From Flavobacteriales bacterium (GTDB lineage: Bacteria > Bacteroidota > Bacteroidia > Flavobacteriales_F > PHOS-HE28): a stretch of DNA of 45,903 nt. The position numbers and the translations under genes are program-made. A model generated the notes under the pieces. That model made no database searches. It saw only the letters and a program-made list of their open reading frames with translations, and was not told the DNA's origin. The stretch spans positions 1 through 45,903 of the forward strand of contig JAGNUG010000019.1 in the NCBI GenBank assembly GCA_017987115.1, written 5' to 3'. This document shows, one piece after another, positions 27,762 through 37,031 of this stretch. Each line of letters begins with the position of its first letter. Position 1 is the first letter of the stretch.

Positions 27762-28673
27762 ATGCACGCCCGCCGCAACGCACTGTTGCTCCTTCACCTG
27801 ATCGTATTCATCTGGGGCTTTACCGGCATCCTAGGCAAATTGATCGAACAATCACCGTTGCACCTTGTATATACACGTACAGTGATCGGATTGGTAGGCA
27901 TGGCATTGGCGTCCTGGTGGTTGGGCCGCACGATTTCTCCATTCACATCCCATTTACGGAACTATTTGCTTACCGGTTTGATCATCGCAGGCCATTGGAT
28001 CACCTTCTTTGCTGCCATCAAACTGAGTACTGCCAGCATTGCTGCAGCATGCCTAAGCACCAGCACCGTGTTCACGGCTCTATTGGAACCATTCTGGTTC
28101 AAACGCAAGATCCGCATGTATGAAGTTGTACTTGGCGTGATCGTTGTTGCAGCCTTGCTCATGATCTTCGGTATCGAGACCAAGCATCGCGTTGGCATTG
28201 CGGTGGCCACATTGAGCGCATTCCTTAGTGCGTGGTTCAACGTGATCAATGCGGTGCTTGTAAGTCGGGATAATGCGATCAGGATCGGTTTCTACGAAAT
28301 GCTCGCCGTGGTACTTTCCACTGGGGTCTACCTTTTGTTCACCAATGACCTACCCTTGCCCCTTTGGGAATTGCCGACCGATACGATCATTTATCAATTG
28401 CTCCTTGGCCTTGTGTGTACATCGTTCGCATTCGTCATAGGAATAGCCGTCATGCGGCAGCTGTCTCCGTTCACGGTGGTACTAACGGTGAATCTCGAAC
28501 CGATCTATACGATCATCATCGCTTTGATGATCTGGGGAGCAGAAGAGCAAATGAAGTTGGGGTCATACTTTGGTATCGCATTGATCCTGGGCTGCCTGAT
28601 GGTGAATGGCTGGTTACAGCGCAAGAAAGCACGCGGCGAGGTGGTAACGCCAGCGCCATTGACCCAAGGTTGA
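27762..28673 (+). CDS. EamA/DMT-superfamily transporter
   Basis: A 303-residue protein with about ten hydrophobic segments arranged as two EamA repeats. The first includes LIVFIWGFTGILGKL and later ASIAAACLSTSTVFTALLEP. The second includes GLVCTSFAFVIGIAVMRQLSPF and VNLEPIYTIIIALMIWGAEE. EamA proteins are small-molecule permeases, often for amino acids, nucleosides or other metabolites; no substrate can be inferred here. I use ATG 27762 because the upstream TTG at 27714 lies inside the intergenic repeat. Confidence 0.88.
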   Translation: MHARRNALLLLHLIVFIWGFTGILGKLIEQSPLHLVYTRTVIGLVGMALASWWLGRTISPFTSHLRNYLLTGLIIAGHWITFFAAIKLSTASIAAACLSTSTVFTALLEPFWFKRKIRMYEVVLGVIVVAALLMIFGIETKHRVGIAVATLSAFLSAWFNVINAVLVSRDNAIRIGFYEMLAVVLSTGVYLLFTNDLPLPLWELPTDTIIYQLLLGLVCTSFAFVIGIAVMRQLSPFTVVLTVNLEPIYTIIIALMIWGAEEQMKLGSYFGIALILGCLMVNGWLQRKKARGEVVTPAPLTQG

Positions 28674-28715
28674 CCAAACGGAACAAGTTCAAAGCGGAAG
28701 GAACCGGAAAACCCC

Positions 28716-28723
28716 GAACTTTG
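28716..28723 (+). promoter_or_regulatory. Candidate -7 box abutting the DUF4230 start
   Basis: GAACTTTG matches TAnnTTTG except for the first base and ends exactly four bases before ATG 28728. If used, the mRNA would be leaderless. Confidence 0.35.
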
Positions 28724-28727
28724 TGCC

Positions 28728-29351
28728 ATGCGAAAAGTCTTCGGCATCGTGTTACTGGCTGCGTTCGGCCTGTTGGTGTTCTTCATTACCAGAGAAGCAT
28801 ATCAGCCGGAGGCATTGGGAAGCGAAGTAAGCTCCACGGTGTTACTCGAGCGAGTGCGACCCGTATTGAAGCTTGTTACTGTCGAAGGTGATTTCAGCGA
28901 ACTTTATACGTTCAAAAAAGCAGATGCAAGTTTCGAGTTCTTGAAACAATTCACCGCATTCCAAAAGCAGGCTATCGTTCGTGTACAAGGTAAGGCCAGC
29001 ATTGGTTATGATCTGGAAGGCATGGAACTCACCTTCGATACGACCACGCATACCGTTCGCCTTACCGGTATGGATAAACCAAAGTTGCTTTCATTGGAAC
29101 ACGATATGGACTATTACGACCTGGAAGCAGGCGCCTTTAATTCCTTTACTGCGGCCGATATGACCAGGATCAATGCCGAATCGAAACAACTTATTTCCAA
29201 CAAGATCAATAGCAGTGGACTTTATGAAGCTGCCGCAACACAGCGTGACCAGATGCTTGCAGTAATGCGTGCAGTGATCGAGAATTCCGGATGGAATTTC
29301 GAGGACAACGTTTCACCCCGCGATGGTCGTTCGCGCCTGAATGTGGAATAG
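28728..29351 (+). CDS. DUF4230 family membrane-anchored protein
   Basis: A 207-residue protein with an N-terminal signal anchor (VFGIVLLAAFGLLVFFI) and a periplasmic domain carrying the DUF4230 pattern: LVTVEGDFSELYTFKK, VQGKASIGYDLEGMELTFD, and C-terminal AxxQRDQMLAVMRAVIENSGW. Function of the family is unknown. It ends 30 bases before ispG on the same strand, so read-through into ispG is likely. Confidence 0.85.
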   Translation: MRKVFGIVLLAAFGLLVFFITREAYQPEALGSEVSSTVLLERVRPVLKLVTVEGDFSELYTFKKADASFEFLKQFTAFQKQAIVRVQGKASIGYDLEGMELTFDTTTHTVRLTGMDKPKLLSLEHDMDYYDLEAGAFNSFTAADMTRINAESKQLISNKINSSGLYEAAATQRDQMLAVMRAVIENSGWNFEDNVSPRDGRSRLNVE

Positions 29352-29381
29352 CAGCTCTTTACCTCAGACCACAGTAAACAA

Positions 29382-31331
29382 ATGCCTGATACGATCGTGA
29401 TCCCCACGTATAAATACTGCCCCTCACTATTCCAATACGAACGTTGGAATACCCGATCCGTGCAAGTTGGTGACGTAGGTATCGGAGGAGGGAATCCCAT
29501 TCGCGTGCAAAGCATGACCACCACGGACACGATGGATACAGCGGCAACCGTTGCGCAAAGCATACGGATGATCGAAGCCGGGTGTGAGCTGGTCCGGATC
29601 ACTGCACCGAGTAAAAAAGAAGCGGAGAATTTGGCATTGATCAAAAAACAATTGCGTGATCAGGGATACACTGCGCCACTTGTTGCTGACATCCACTTTA
29701 CACCGAATGCCGCCGAGATAGCAGCACGTATCGTGGAAAAAGTTCGGGTCAATCCAGGCAACTACGCGGACAAAAAGAAGTTCGATGTCCGCGAGTACAG
29801 CGATACACAGTACGCAGCAGAACTGGAACGCATACGTGATCGATTCATCCCATTGGTGCGCATCTGCAAGGAAGAAGGAACAGCCATGCGCATCGGCACC
29901 AATCATGGAAGCTTGAGCGATCGCATCCTGAACCGTTATGGCGATACACCACAAGGCATGGTGGAAAGTGCCTTTGAATTCCTGCGGATCTGTAAGGATG
30001 AGAACTACCATGAGATCGTGCTGAGCATGAAAGCCAGCAACGTTCAGGTCATGGTACAAGCATATCGCCTATTGGTGCATCGCATGATGGAAGAGGGTTG
30101 GAACTACCCTTTACACTTAGGCGTGACTGAAGCTGGTGATGGCGAAGATGGTCGTGTTAAAAGTGCCGCCGGTATTGGCGCATTATTGGAAGATGGTCTG
30201 GGTGATACCGTTCGTGTAAGTCTAACGGAAGAGCCTGAAGCGGAGATCCCCGTTGCGCAAGCATTGGTGAAGCGTTATGGTGATCGATCTGGTCATAGTA
30301 CGATCCCCGCCATGGAAAAGATCGTGGTCGATCCATTCACGCATGAGCGCAGGCAAACGCGAGAAGTACTCAATATAGGAGCTCGTCATGTGCCTATCGT
30401 ACTCGCTGATCTCAGCGCAAAGAAGTCGATATCACACGCTGCATTTTTTGCTTGGGGATATCGGTACAGTGTTCCATTGGATAAGTGGAACATTACTGAC
30501 CAAGCGTGCGACTATGCGTACATCGGCCGGAACACCATCAACTTTGAACTACCGGGTACTTTAGGCATTTTACAGGATCACGCGACATGGTTGAACAATA
30601 AGAACAGGGGCCAACATTACCCATTGATCCAAAAGCAAGCTTACGTTGCGGGCGTGGAACTTCATCCACAATTCAACTTGGTACGTGCAACGTTGCAGGA
30701 TCTTGACGACGCATTCATATCCAAATTGAAAGCCGACCCAACTGCGGTGCTACTGATCGAAACGAACAACGCACATGGAATGGCGGAGCAACGGCGCTTG
30801 TTCTTTGAATTGATCGAACAAAATTGCGAGGTACCGGTCATCGTTGGTCGAACATATGGCAACTGCACCAAAGAGGAATTGGTATTGCAGAGCAGTACCG
30901 ATATGGGTCCACTTTTTCTGGATGGAACCGGTGATGGGATCTTTATTTCAGACAAAGAACTTGGCCGAGAAGATCTCGTTTGCCGCACGGCATTCGGCAT
31001 TCTTCAAGCCACGCGAACACGCACCAGTAAGACGGAATACATCAGTTGCCCAAGCTGTGGCCGCACGCTGTTCGACCTCCAAGAAACAACAGCAAAGATC
31101 CGTTCGCGAACCAGTCATTTGAAAGGCGTTAAGATCGGCATCATGGGGTGCATCGTGAATGGTCCTGGCGAAATGGCCGATGCCGATTATGGATACGTGG
31201 GCACGGGTCAAGGGGTGATCACGTTGTACAAAGAGAAGGACGTTGTGAAACGCAATGTGCCGAGTGCAAATGCAGTGGATGAATTGATCGATCTGATCAA
31301 GAAAGGCGGGGACTGGGTGGAGGTGGAATAG
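29382..31331 (+). CDS. ispG: IspG, (E)-4-hydroxy-3-methylbut-2-enyl-diphosphate synthase, large three-domain form
   Basis: A 649-residue enzyme of the MEP isoprenoid pathway. It converts methylerythritol cyclodiphosphate to HMBPP in the cytoplasm using a [4Fe-4S] cluster. The N-terminal TIM barrel has VGDVGIGGGNPIRVQSMTTT and MRIGTNHGSLSDRI. A middle insertion of over 200 residues (around 340-560) marks the long form known from plants, Chlamydiae and Bacteroidota; proteobacterial IspG is near 370 residues. Cluster ligands sit in the C-terminal domain: CPSCGRT (two Cys) and GCIVNGPGE (Cys and Glu). It was probably co-transcribed with the DUF4230 gene 30 bases upstream. Confidence 0.97.
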   Translation: MPDTIVIPTYKYCPSLFQYERWNTRSVQVGDVGIGGGNPIRVQSMTTTDTMDTAATVAQSIRMIEAGCELVRITAPSKKEAENLALIKKQLRDQGYTAPLVADIHFTPNAAEIAARIVEKVRVNPGNYADKKKFDVREYSDTQYAAELERIRDRFIPLVRICKEEGTAMRIGTNHGSLSDRILNRYGDTPQGMVESAFEFLRICKDENYHEIVLSMKASNVQVMVQAYRLLVHRMMEEGWNYPLHLGVTEAGDGEDGRVKSAAGIGALLEDGLGDTVRVSLTEEPEAEIPVAQALVKRYGDRSGHSTIPAMEKIVVDPFTHERRQTREVLNIGARHVPIVLADLSAKKSISHAAFFAWGYRYSVPLDKWNITDQACDYAYIGRNTINFELPGTLGILQDHATWLNNKNRGQHYPLIQKQAYVAGVELHPQFNLVRATLQDLDDAFISKLKADPTAVLLIETNNAHGMAEQRRLFFELIEQNCEVPVIVGRTYGNCTKEELVLQSSTDMGPLFLDGTGDGIFISDKELGREDLVCRTAFGILQATRTRTSKTEYISCPSCGRTLFDLQETTAKIRSRTSHLKGVKIGIMGCIVNGPGEMADADYGYVGTGQGVITLYKEKDVVKRNVPSANAVDELIDLIKKGGDWVEVE

Positions 31332-31400
31332 GATCCCGGTTCAAATGGAATTGCCGTATGACCTACATTAGCAGGACTTGAAATTTCTGATCAACACTGA

Positions 31401-32015
31401 ATGCTTAAGCAACTATTAGCGACCATAACGGTTATTATATTACCTCTTGTTTCACTCGCACAGAATAGCTCTTCCCTTGAAGCATTGGCTTCGATAATGG
31501 AAGGCAGCTATTCAAGTTCAGCGCAAGCCTTGCTCGACACCAACTACTTCAACATCGAATTGGAAATGGTTCGCATTTGGCCGGAGCGCATTGATGGGGC
31601 GTGGTTGTATGTAGAACAAGCAACAGCCGCGAATAAGGAAAAACCCTATCGCCAGCGGGTGTATCATGTTCAGCAAGTAAATGAAGACACATTCACAAGC
31701 GATATCCTTTCGATCAACAGTGGTGAGAAGTATTATGGCGCATACAAGGATCCGTTATTCCTCTCACAGATTTCTCCTGACTCGGTTGCAATGCTCAGTG
31801 GCTGCACGATCACGTTGACGCAGAAAGGCGACAACTATGTTGGCAGTACCAACGAACGTGATTGCAGTAATGCTTGGGGCAAGGCATCCTACGCAACCAG
31901 CGAAGTATCCATTTCTCCCGGGCTAATGGTTTCATGGGATCGCGGTTACAACGATGCTGGTGAACAGGTCTGGGGTGCAGAGAACGGAGGATATCACTTC
32001 GTGAAAAAGCCTTAA
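31401..32015 (+). CDS. CpcT/CpeT-like secreted protein
   Basis: A 204-residue protein with a signal peptide (about 1-20, ending SLAQ). The mature sequence follows the CpcT/CpeT family: MEGSYSSSAQA, RIWPERIDGAWLYVEQA, PYRQRVYHV, GCTITLTQKGDNYVGST, TSEVSISPGLMVSWDRGY and VWGAENGGYHF. In cyanobacteria this family attaches bilins to phycobiliproteins. This genome segment has no such partners, so the protein is presumably a homologue with a different small-ligand or envelope role (inference). It converges on the porP/sprF gene at 32030; the 14-base gap is part of a short inverted repeat. Confidence 0.8.
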   Translation: MLKQLLATITVIILPLVSLAQNSSSLEALASIMEGSYSSSAQALLDTNYFNIELEMVRIWPERIDGAWLYVEQATAANKEKPYRQRVYHVQQVNEDTFTSDILSINSGEKYYGAYKDPLFLSQISPDSVAMLSGCTITLTQKGDNYVGSTNERDCSNAWGKASYATSEVSISPGLMVSWDRGYNDAGEQVWGAENGGYHFVKKP

Positions 32016-32029
32016 CCGGCAACAGCGGT

Positions 32030-33091
32030 TCACATTGATCTATGCTTCGGCAATTTCATGCGTTTATCGCTGAACATACCGATCCATTGTAAGCTTACTT
32101 CCATGCCTCCGCGAAAGGTGGTCTGTGCGCGGAGCTTGCTGATGTTGACATCATAACTGAGGCCGGCCATCAACTTGCGTTTCCATTCGAATTGTAGGGC
32201 TGGAACAACAGCGTCCTTATATCTGTAGAAACAACCGAAATAGAAAGCCGACGAATTCTTGTCGGTCGTGTACCGGCTGTCTACTCCGATCCTGCGGTGC
32301 AACAAACCACCCACGTTGATCTCGCGGCTTGCACCTTGCTGCGCCAAGAAGAACTTCGGTAACCATATCCAACGTTCGCCTTCGATCCGCAATTCACCAT
32401 GCACCACATACCGGCGCAACAGACGATCCGAATTCGACCCGAACAAAGAGACCTTGGCTTGGTTCAAATGCATCACTGATGCACCTGCTTTCCAGCCGAT
32501 CCCGTTCTTCAACTCGCCTTTGCCAAGCACACCTGCACCAAAGTCGACGAAGGATGCACTACTGTTTGCAATGGACTCATTTGTCGGCAGATCAGGGTTG
32601 TATCCTGCGCCATTGTATTGGCTGTCCCACCGCATGCCATCGAGCACTCCACTGCGCTGTCCGTAGCCGCCTTGTAGACCGAATGCGATCAGGCTTTCCT
32701 CTCCGCTTTTGATCGCGTAGGAAACACTGAGGTTGGCCTGAGCATCTCCGAATCGCGTACTGCCTGCTTTGTCACTGAATGCGCTGACCCCGATACCAAG
32801 ATAGCGGCCATTACCGAGTTTCCCGGTAAGGACAGGTAGGTCGTAACTGAATGCATCCGTACGGAATGGACTACCTACACTGCGCCATTGCTCGCGGTGG
32901 ATCAGAACGAGTCGCTGATCACCTTCAATATCTCCAGCGTTCGCCGGATTGATCACGAGCGGTGCGTTGTAGAATTGACCAAAATGTATGTCTTGTCCGA
33001 AGAGCAGAACGCCAAGTAGCATTCCGGATATAAGTAGCGCAACGCGCAACATGATCGGAGCAACGTTCGATATGTTCATTGTTCCGGTCAT
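32030..33091 (-). CDS. PorP/SprF family type IX secretion membrane protein (second locus)
   Basis: A 353-residue protein. The signal peptide is best read from the internal Met (MLRVALLISGMLLGVLLFGQ); the mature part opens QDIHFGQFYNAPLVINPANAGD, the PorP/SprF hallmark, and continues as outer-membrane barrel sequence (GLSYDVNISKLR near the end). Its ATG at 33091 overlaps the stop of the upstream CHU_C gene (ATGA), the same arrangement as at 9906. It is the last gene of the seven-gene operon and probably anchors or exports the 1162-residue protein encoded just upstream. Confidence 0.9.
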   Translation of the reverse strand: MTGTMNISNVAPIMLRVALLISGMLLGVLLFGQDIHFGQFYNAPLVINPANAGDIEGDQRLVLIHREQWRSVGSPFRTDAFSYDLPVLTGKLGNGRYLGIGVSAFSDKAGSTRFGDAQANLSVSYAIKSGEESLIAFGLQGGYGQRSGVLDGMRWDSQYNGAGYNPDLPTNESIANSSASFVDFGAGVLGKGELKNGIGWKAGASVMHLNQAKVSLFGSNSDRLLRRYVVHGELRIEGERWIWLPKFFLAQQGASREINVGGLLHRRIGVDSRYTTDKNSSAFYFGCFYRYKDAVVPALQFEWKRKLMAGLSYDVNISKLRAQTTFRGGMEVSLQWIGMFSDKRMKLPKHRSM

Positions 33092-36000
33092 CGCACCAGA
33101 GTGATGTTACCTGTTCGTTGAATGTCTTCACCTTTCTCGGTCAGTGCGATCAAGGTGTATATGTAAACGCCACTTGCACCGGTCCTTCCATCAACGATGC
33201 CGTCCCAGCCATTGTCCATGCTATTTGTGCTGAACACGGAATTTCCCCAGCGATCGTATACCACGAACTCAAGTTCGATCACGGTCGGTGCGCGCACATA
33301 AAGCACATCATTGTTGCCATCGCCATTCGGACTGAAGACATCGGGAATGAACACCACATCACTACCGCGTATGCACATATCCAACGCCATCGAATCAACG
33401 CAGCTGCCTTCGTTCCAAACCACTAATTGCACTTGGTAGTAGCCCGCAACACCATGGTCATAATTCGGGTTGGTCCCATAGCTGTATGGAACAGTGTCCG
33501 CGTCCATCACCCAGTAACCGCCTACCGCATTATTGCTCAGGTCTATGAACGTAACATCCTTTTGATCGAAATCCACACACGATTCATTCGGATTGGCACT
33601 GAAGAGCGCCGTGATCGGTGGCCAACTGGGTACCTGTACCAAGCTGTCCGTGGCACAGCCCGTTTCATTGTTGGTCACTGTTACGAACGCCAATCCACCT
33701 GAAGGCAACGCGATGCTATCTCCTTGCAATTCGGAATCACCCACCTCCCAATCATAGTTGTATGTGCCGCTTCCTATCACGCTTCCAACAACATATCCAT
33801 CATCGCCATAACACTGCAAGGGCGGGAAATTGAACACCGGTGCAAAGGGCGGATGTACCACGATCGTAATACTGTCCAACACTGGACCACTGCATCCGTC
33901 AGTGGTCATTACCGTGTAGGTTGTTGTTGTAGAAGGCGAAACATTTTGCGAAGAAGCAGGAAATAATCCATGGTCCCATTGGTGGTTGATGATCGCTTCG
34001 GGATCGCCACCACTGGTTTGTACTTCGATGGAGCTGCCGCCACCTGCACAGATCGGATTGTTCAACACAACGAGCTGCGTTGTCAATGCCGGATGATCCG
34101 TAAAGAGCAATGTATCTGCACTGAGGCAGGCACCTGACCCTACTGAATAGATCAGTTCATAGTCACCATCAGCCAACGTCGAAGGATTGAATGTTGCGGA
34201 GTTGAGTCCCGTGAAATTGCCGCCTGTTGGCGAGAAGGTGATCGTTACATCCACATCGTTCGAGCAGTACATCGGTTGCACACCACCAAGTTGCGCTTGC
34301 TGGAAAGGAAGTACGCTTACGGATACAGAGTCGCTGCAACCCGCGGGTGTATCATAGTGGATCATGTGAGCGCCTTCACCTGCAGCAGCTGGATCGAAAA
34401 TGCCATTCTGATCAACACCATTTCCTGTGAACGTAGCACCCAGAGGCACGGTCGCGATGGCAAAGGGATCAACGTTGCTACAAATGGTCATATCAGAAAC
34501 GGATAATGAAGAAGGATGCACGATCGCCAACAAGGAATCGCCACAAGTGTTCGCATCGAAGTGCAATGTGTGAATTCCAACTCCAGCGAACTGAGGGTCG
34601 AAGAACCAGTCCTCATCAGCGTTCTGACTTATCGCTGTTCCGCTCCAACTTCCATCCCAAGGCGTACGACCGGTGCTTTCGCGATCCAACAGCAGCGCAT
34701 CATCTTCCGAACAAAAGAACAAGGTGTCGACATCCAACGTGGTATAACCGACCAGGATCCCGATCGTATCAACACAACCATTCGCCGCGAAGTAGAGCAG
34801 CTCATCCCATCCGTTTCCGGCCTGGACGGGATCATACGTTCCTACGGTCGCATCGACAATTCCTGCACCTGTCCAAACGCCACCAGGAGGGATCGCAACT
34901 GGGTCCAACGTGATCGGCGCGGGTTGCGATGGACATGCACTTCTGCTCGATCCGATATCGATCGGTTTCACATGGATCGTGAATTGCTCATCGCATCCAT
35001 GCAATGCGTATGTCAAAATGTGTGTACCTCCTTCCGCTTCATCGGCATCGAACGTGCCGCTCAATGAATCAACAATGCCCGAACCGTACCAACGTCCACC
35101 CCATGGTTGTACCGGAATATCGAACGGATAGGTACTCTGACAAACGGTATCAAGTTGTGTTTGTCCGGTGATATGGTCAACGTTGATCGTCTTCGTATCC
35201 GAACATGCTCCAGCTGTATACGTGACCACATACGAGCCCACAGTAGATGGATCGAACATACCATTCGGTTGAATGAACGGTCCGCTCCAAGTGCCGCCTT
35301 GCGGAGTATTATCGACGATCATAAAAGGTGCTGTTCCGGGACAAGCAGCTTCATCGAAACCTGCATCCATACTGTCCACGAGCAAGAGTATTGTGGCTTC
35401 GCAACCGCCGGGAATACCGTAATTCAGCACGTGGTTACCGGGACCCGCAGTATCTGGATCGAAGGTCCCTGAAATGCTGTCCAATATGCCCGCACCACTC
35501 CACCATCCTCCGGGAGGTGTGGCCGAAAGGTCGAACGCTTCGAGTGATTGACATACGTTGGCCGGGGCACCGTTTATCTGCGGATCGAGCACCACGATCA
35601 TTCGACTGTGTGTGGCCTGCGCCCCTGTTCCGTTCTCGGTTACAACAACAGTATAGGTGGTCGTTGAAGTTGGGCAAACACTGATCGGACCTTCAACAGG
35701 AGCTAGTCCATTATCCCAACTGTAGGTGTAGCTCAAGCAGCCGTTCACATCCGCCGATAAGTTCGCGCAAGACCCAGCGCAGATGGTATCGTTCGTAGCC
35801 ATCACTTCCACTGCAATTGGGCACGAAATGATCTGCGTGTTCGCGGTCAAAGTGAAGAACCAAAGTGAATCGCAACGATCACGTAAACCGATCCGGAACG
35901 AAACAGTGTATGGACAGTTCCTGACGAAGGCTGGATCCACGCTCAAGTTCATGGTCTGTGATTCACCACCTACGCACGACAACGGAGTTGCACCGGTTAC

Positions 36001-36576
36001 ACTTGGAGCCCCTTCACCAATGATCGTGAATGCGGAAGATGAAATGGAATCACACGGGATCGGATAACTGAATCGGATCCCAACGGCGCCACTATTGCAT
36101 GCAGGTGCAACGGGGATCGACATCACCGGCGGCACAGGTGGGTCAACGATGCTGGTCCATTGGGCTTCGAAACCGCAGTACGCTACAGTAGGGTCACTCA
36201 CAAAATGCACGGTCAAAACGCCGCTGGTCGCAACGATCGGCGGCGGAGCTATTGTACCGGAATACGCAGGACCGATCTGCGGCGAATTGATCGAAGGACC
36301 GTTATGGAAGGTGAGCAGATCATACCCCTGTTCCAAACAGAAAGTGGATGTGAAAACCAACGTGACCTGTGATCCTGCGTCGATGGTAAACACATGGTCT
36401 TCATTGTTCCCGTAGATATTTCCGCCAGGGCCATCCTCACTATCCAGCAGGATCCCTTTGCATATCGTTACCACGGTATCGCTCATGTTGAACTCCTGCA
36501 ACACTTGCGCATGTGCAACAGGGGTCAATGCGACCACGGATGCTAGTGCAATGTTGCGGATCATGTTCATGGCCAT
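33088..36576 (-). CDS. Large T9SS substrate: CUB domain, Ig-like repeats, CHU_C C-terminus
   Basis: About 1162 residues from ATG 36576; a TTG two codons earlier would overlap the preceding stop. A signal peptide ends VAHAQ. A CUB-like domain covers about 30-150 (YDLLTFHNGPS, then LTVHFVSDP). A series of short Ig-like modules follows, several with the recurring GGxWxGxGIxDxxxGTFDP pattern. The C-terminal about 85 residues are a CHU_C domain (IPDVFSPNGDGNNDVLYV, VYDRWGNSVF, WDGIVDGRTGASGVYIY). It should be exported by the T9SS and held at the surface; ligand unknown. It starts two bases after the upstream lipoprotein stop and is coupled to porP/sprF by ATGA. Confidence 0.9.
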   Translation of the reverse strand: MAMNMIRNIALASVVALTPVAHAQVLQEFNMSDTVVTICKGILLDSEDGPGGNIYGNNEDHVFTIDAGSQVTLVFTSTFCLEQGYDLLTFHNGPSINSPQIGPAYSGTIAPPPIVATSGVLTVHFVSDPTVAYCGFEAQWTSIVDPPVPPVMSIPVAPACNSGAVGIRFSYPIPCDSISSSAFTIIGEGAPSVTGATPLSCVGGESQTMNLSVDPAFVRNCPYTVSFRIGLRDRCDSLWFFTLTANTQIISCPIAVEVMATNDTICAGSCANLSADVNGCLSYTYSWDNGLAPVEGPISVCPTSTTTYTVVVTENGTGAQATHSRMIVVLDPQINGAPANVCQSLEAFDLSATPPGGWWSGAGILDSISGTFDPDTAGPGNHVLNYGIPGGCEATILLLVDSMDAGFDEAACPGTAPFMIVDNTPQGGTWSGPFIQPNGMFDPSTVGSYVVTYTAGACSDTKTINVDHITGQTQLDTVCQSTYPFDIPVQPWGGRWYGSGIVDSLSGTFDADEAEGGTHILTYALHGCDEQFTIHVKPIDIGSSRSACPSQPAPITLDPVAIPPGGVWTGAGIVDATVGTYDPVQAGNGWDELLYFAANGCVDTIGILVGYTTLDVDTLFFCSEDDALLLDRESTGRTPWDGSWSGTAISQNADEDWFFDPQFAGVGIHTLHFDANTCGDSLLAIVHPSSLSVSDMTICSNVDPFAIATVPLGATFTGNGVDQNGIFDPAAAGEGAHMIHYDTPAGCSDSVSVSVLPFQQAQLGGVQPMYCSNDVDVTITFSPTGGNFTGLNSATFNPSTLADGDYELIYSVGSGACLSADTLLFTDHPALTTQLVVLNNPICAGGGSSIEVQTSGGDPEAIINHQWDHGLFPASSQNVSPSTTTTYTVMTTDGCSGPVLDSITIVVHPPFAPVFNFPPLQCYGDDGYVVGSVIGSGTYNYDWEVGDSELQGDSIALPSGGLAFVTVTNNETGCATDSLVQVPSWPPITALFSANPNESCVDFDQKDVTFIDLSNNAVGGYWVMDADTVPYSYGTNPNYDHGVAGYYQVQLVVWNEGSCVDSMALDMCIRGSDVVFIPDVFSPNGDGNNDVLYVRAPTVIELEFVVYDRWGNSVFSTNSMDNGWDGIVDGRTGASGVYIYTLIALTEKGEDIQRTGNITLVR

Positions 36577-36578
36577 GT

Positions 36579-37031
36579 TCAAATACTATCCTGCGGAAGG
36601 ATCGTGATCATTGGTGTTACGATCTCATTGCTCCTATTCCCAGCGCGATCGATCACATGGAACGAATACGTCATTTGCTCTTCGGTTCCGTTGCCCAATA
36701 GGAATAAAGGAGAAAGCTGCACTTCCAATTCTCCCTTGATCGCCAACTCAGTATCGGGCGGCGCTAATGGAATGATGTGATACCCATCCGCGGTATTCAA
36801 TCGGCTGTCCTTTACCCACAACGAGTGATCATCCGGATCATCCCTTCCAAGATCACCATCGCCATCCTCGTAACTGAAACGTAGAACAACCGGTTGCTGG
36901 AATTCGATCACTGTAGAAGGGCCGACCGAGATCAGTTCGACCGATGGTTCGCGCGGTATGATGTCCACAACCTCCTTCTTACAAGCCGCAAGAAAACAGA
37001 CCACTACAAGCAGGGATGCGAACTTTCTCAT
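36579..37031 (-). CDS. Small outer-membrane-type lipoprotein
   Basis: A 150-residue protein with lipobox FLAAC at Cys17, followed by KKE. The mature part is one predicted beta domain (VVLRFSYEDGDGDLGRDD, then MTYSFHVIDRAGNRSNE). The acidic DGDGDLG stretch could bind calcium and recalls cadherin-like or thrombospondin-like loops (inference). No named family is recognised. It is sandwiched by a 4-base ATGA overlap with the cytochrome-like gene and a 2-base gap to the CUB/CHU_C gene, so it belongs to the same transcript and probably the same complex. Confidence 0.82.
   Translation of the reverse strand: MRKFASLLVVVCFLAACKKEVVDIIPREPSVELISVGPSTVIEFQQPVVLRFSYEDGDGDLGRDDPDDHSLWVKDSRLNTADGYHIIPLAPPDTELAIKGELEVQLSPLFLLGNGTEEQMTYSFHVIDRAGNRSNEIVTPMITILPQDSI

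Noticed and set aside
32014-32030. Short inverted repeat AACCG...CGGTT between the CpeT-like and porP/sprF genes as a bidirectional terminator
   Set aside because: The stem is only about five base pairs and no T-tract follows on either strand, so I do not call it.
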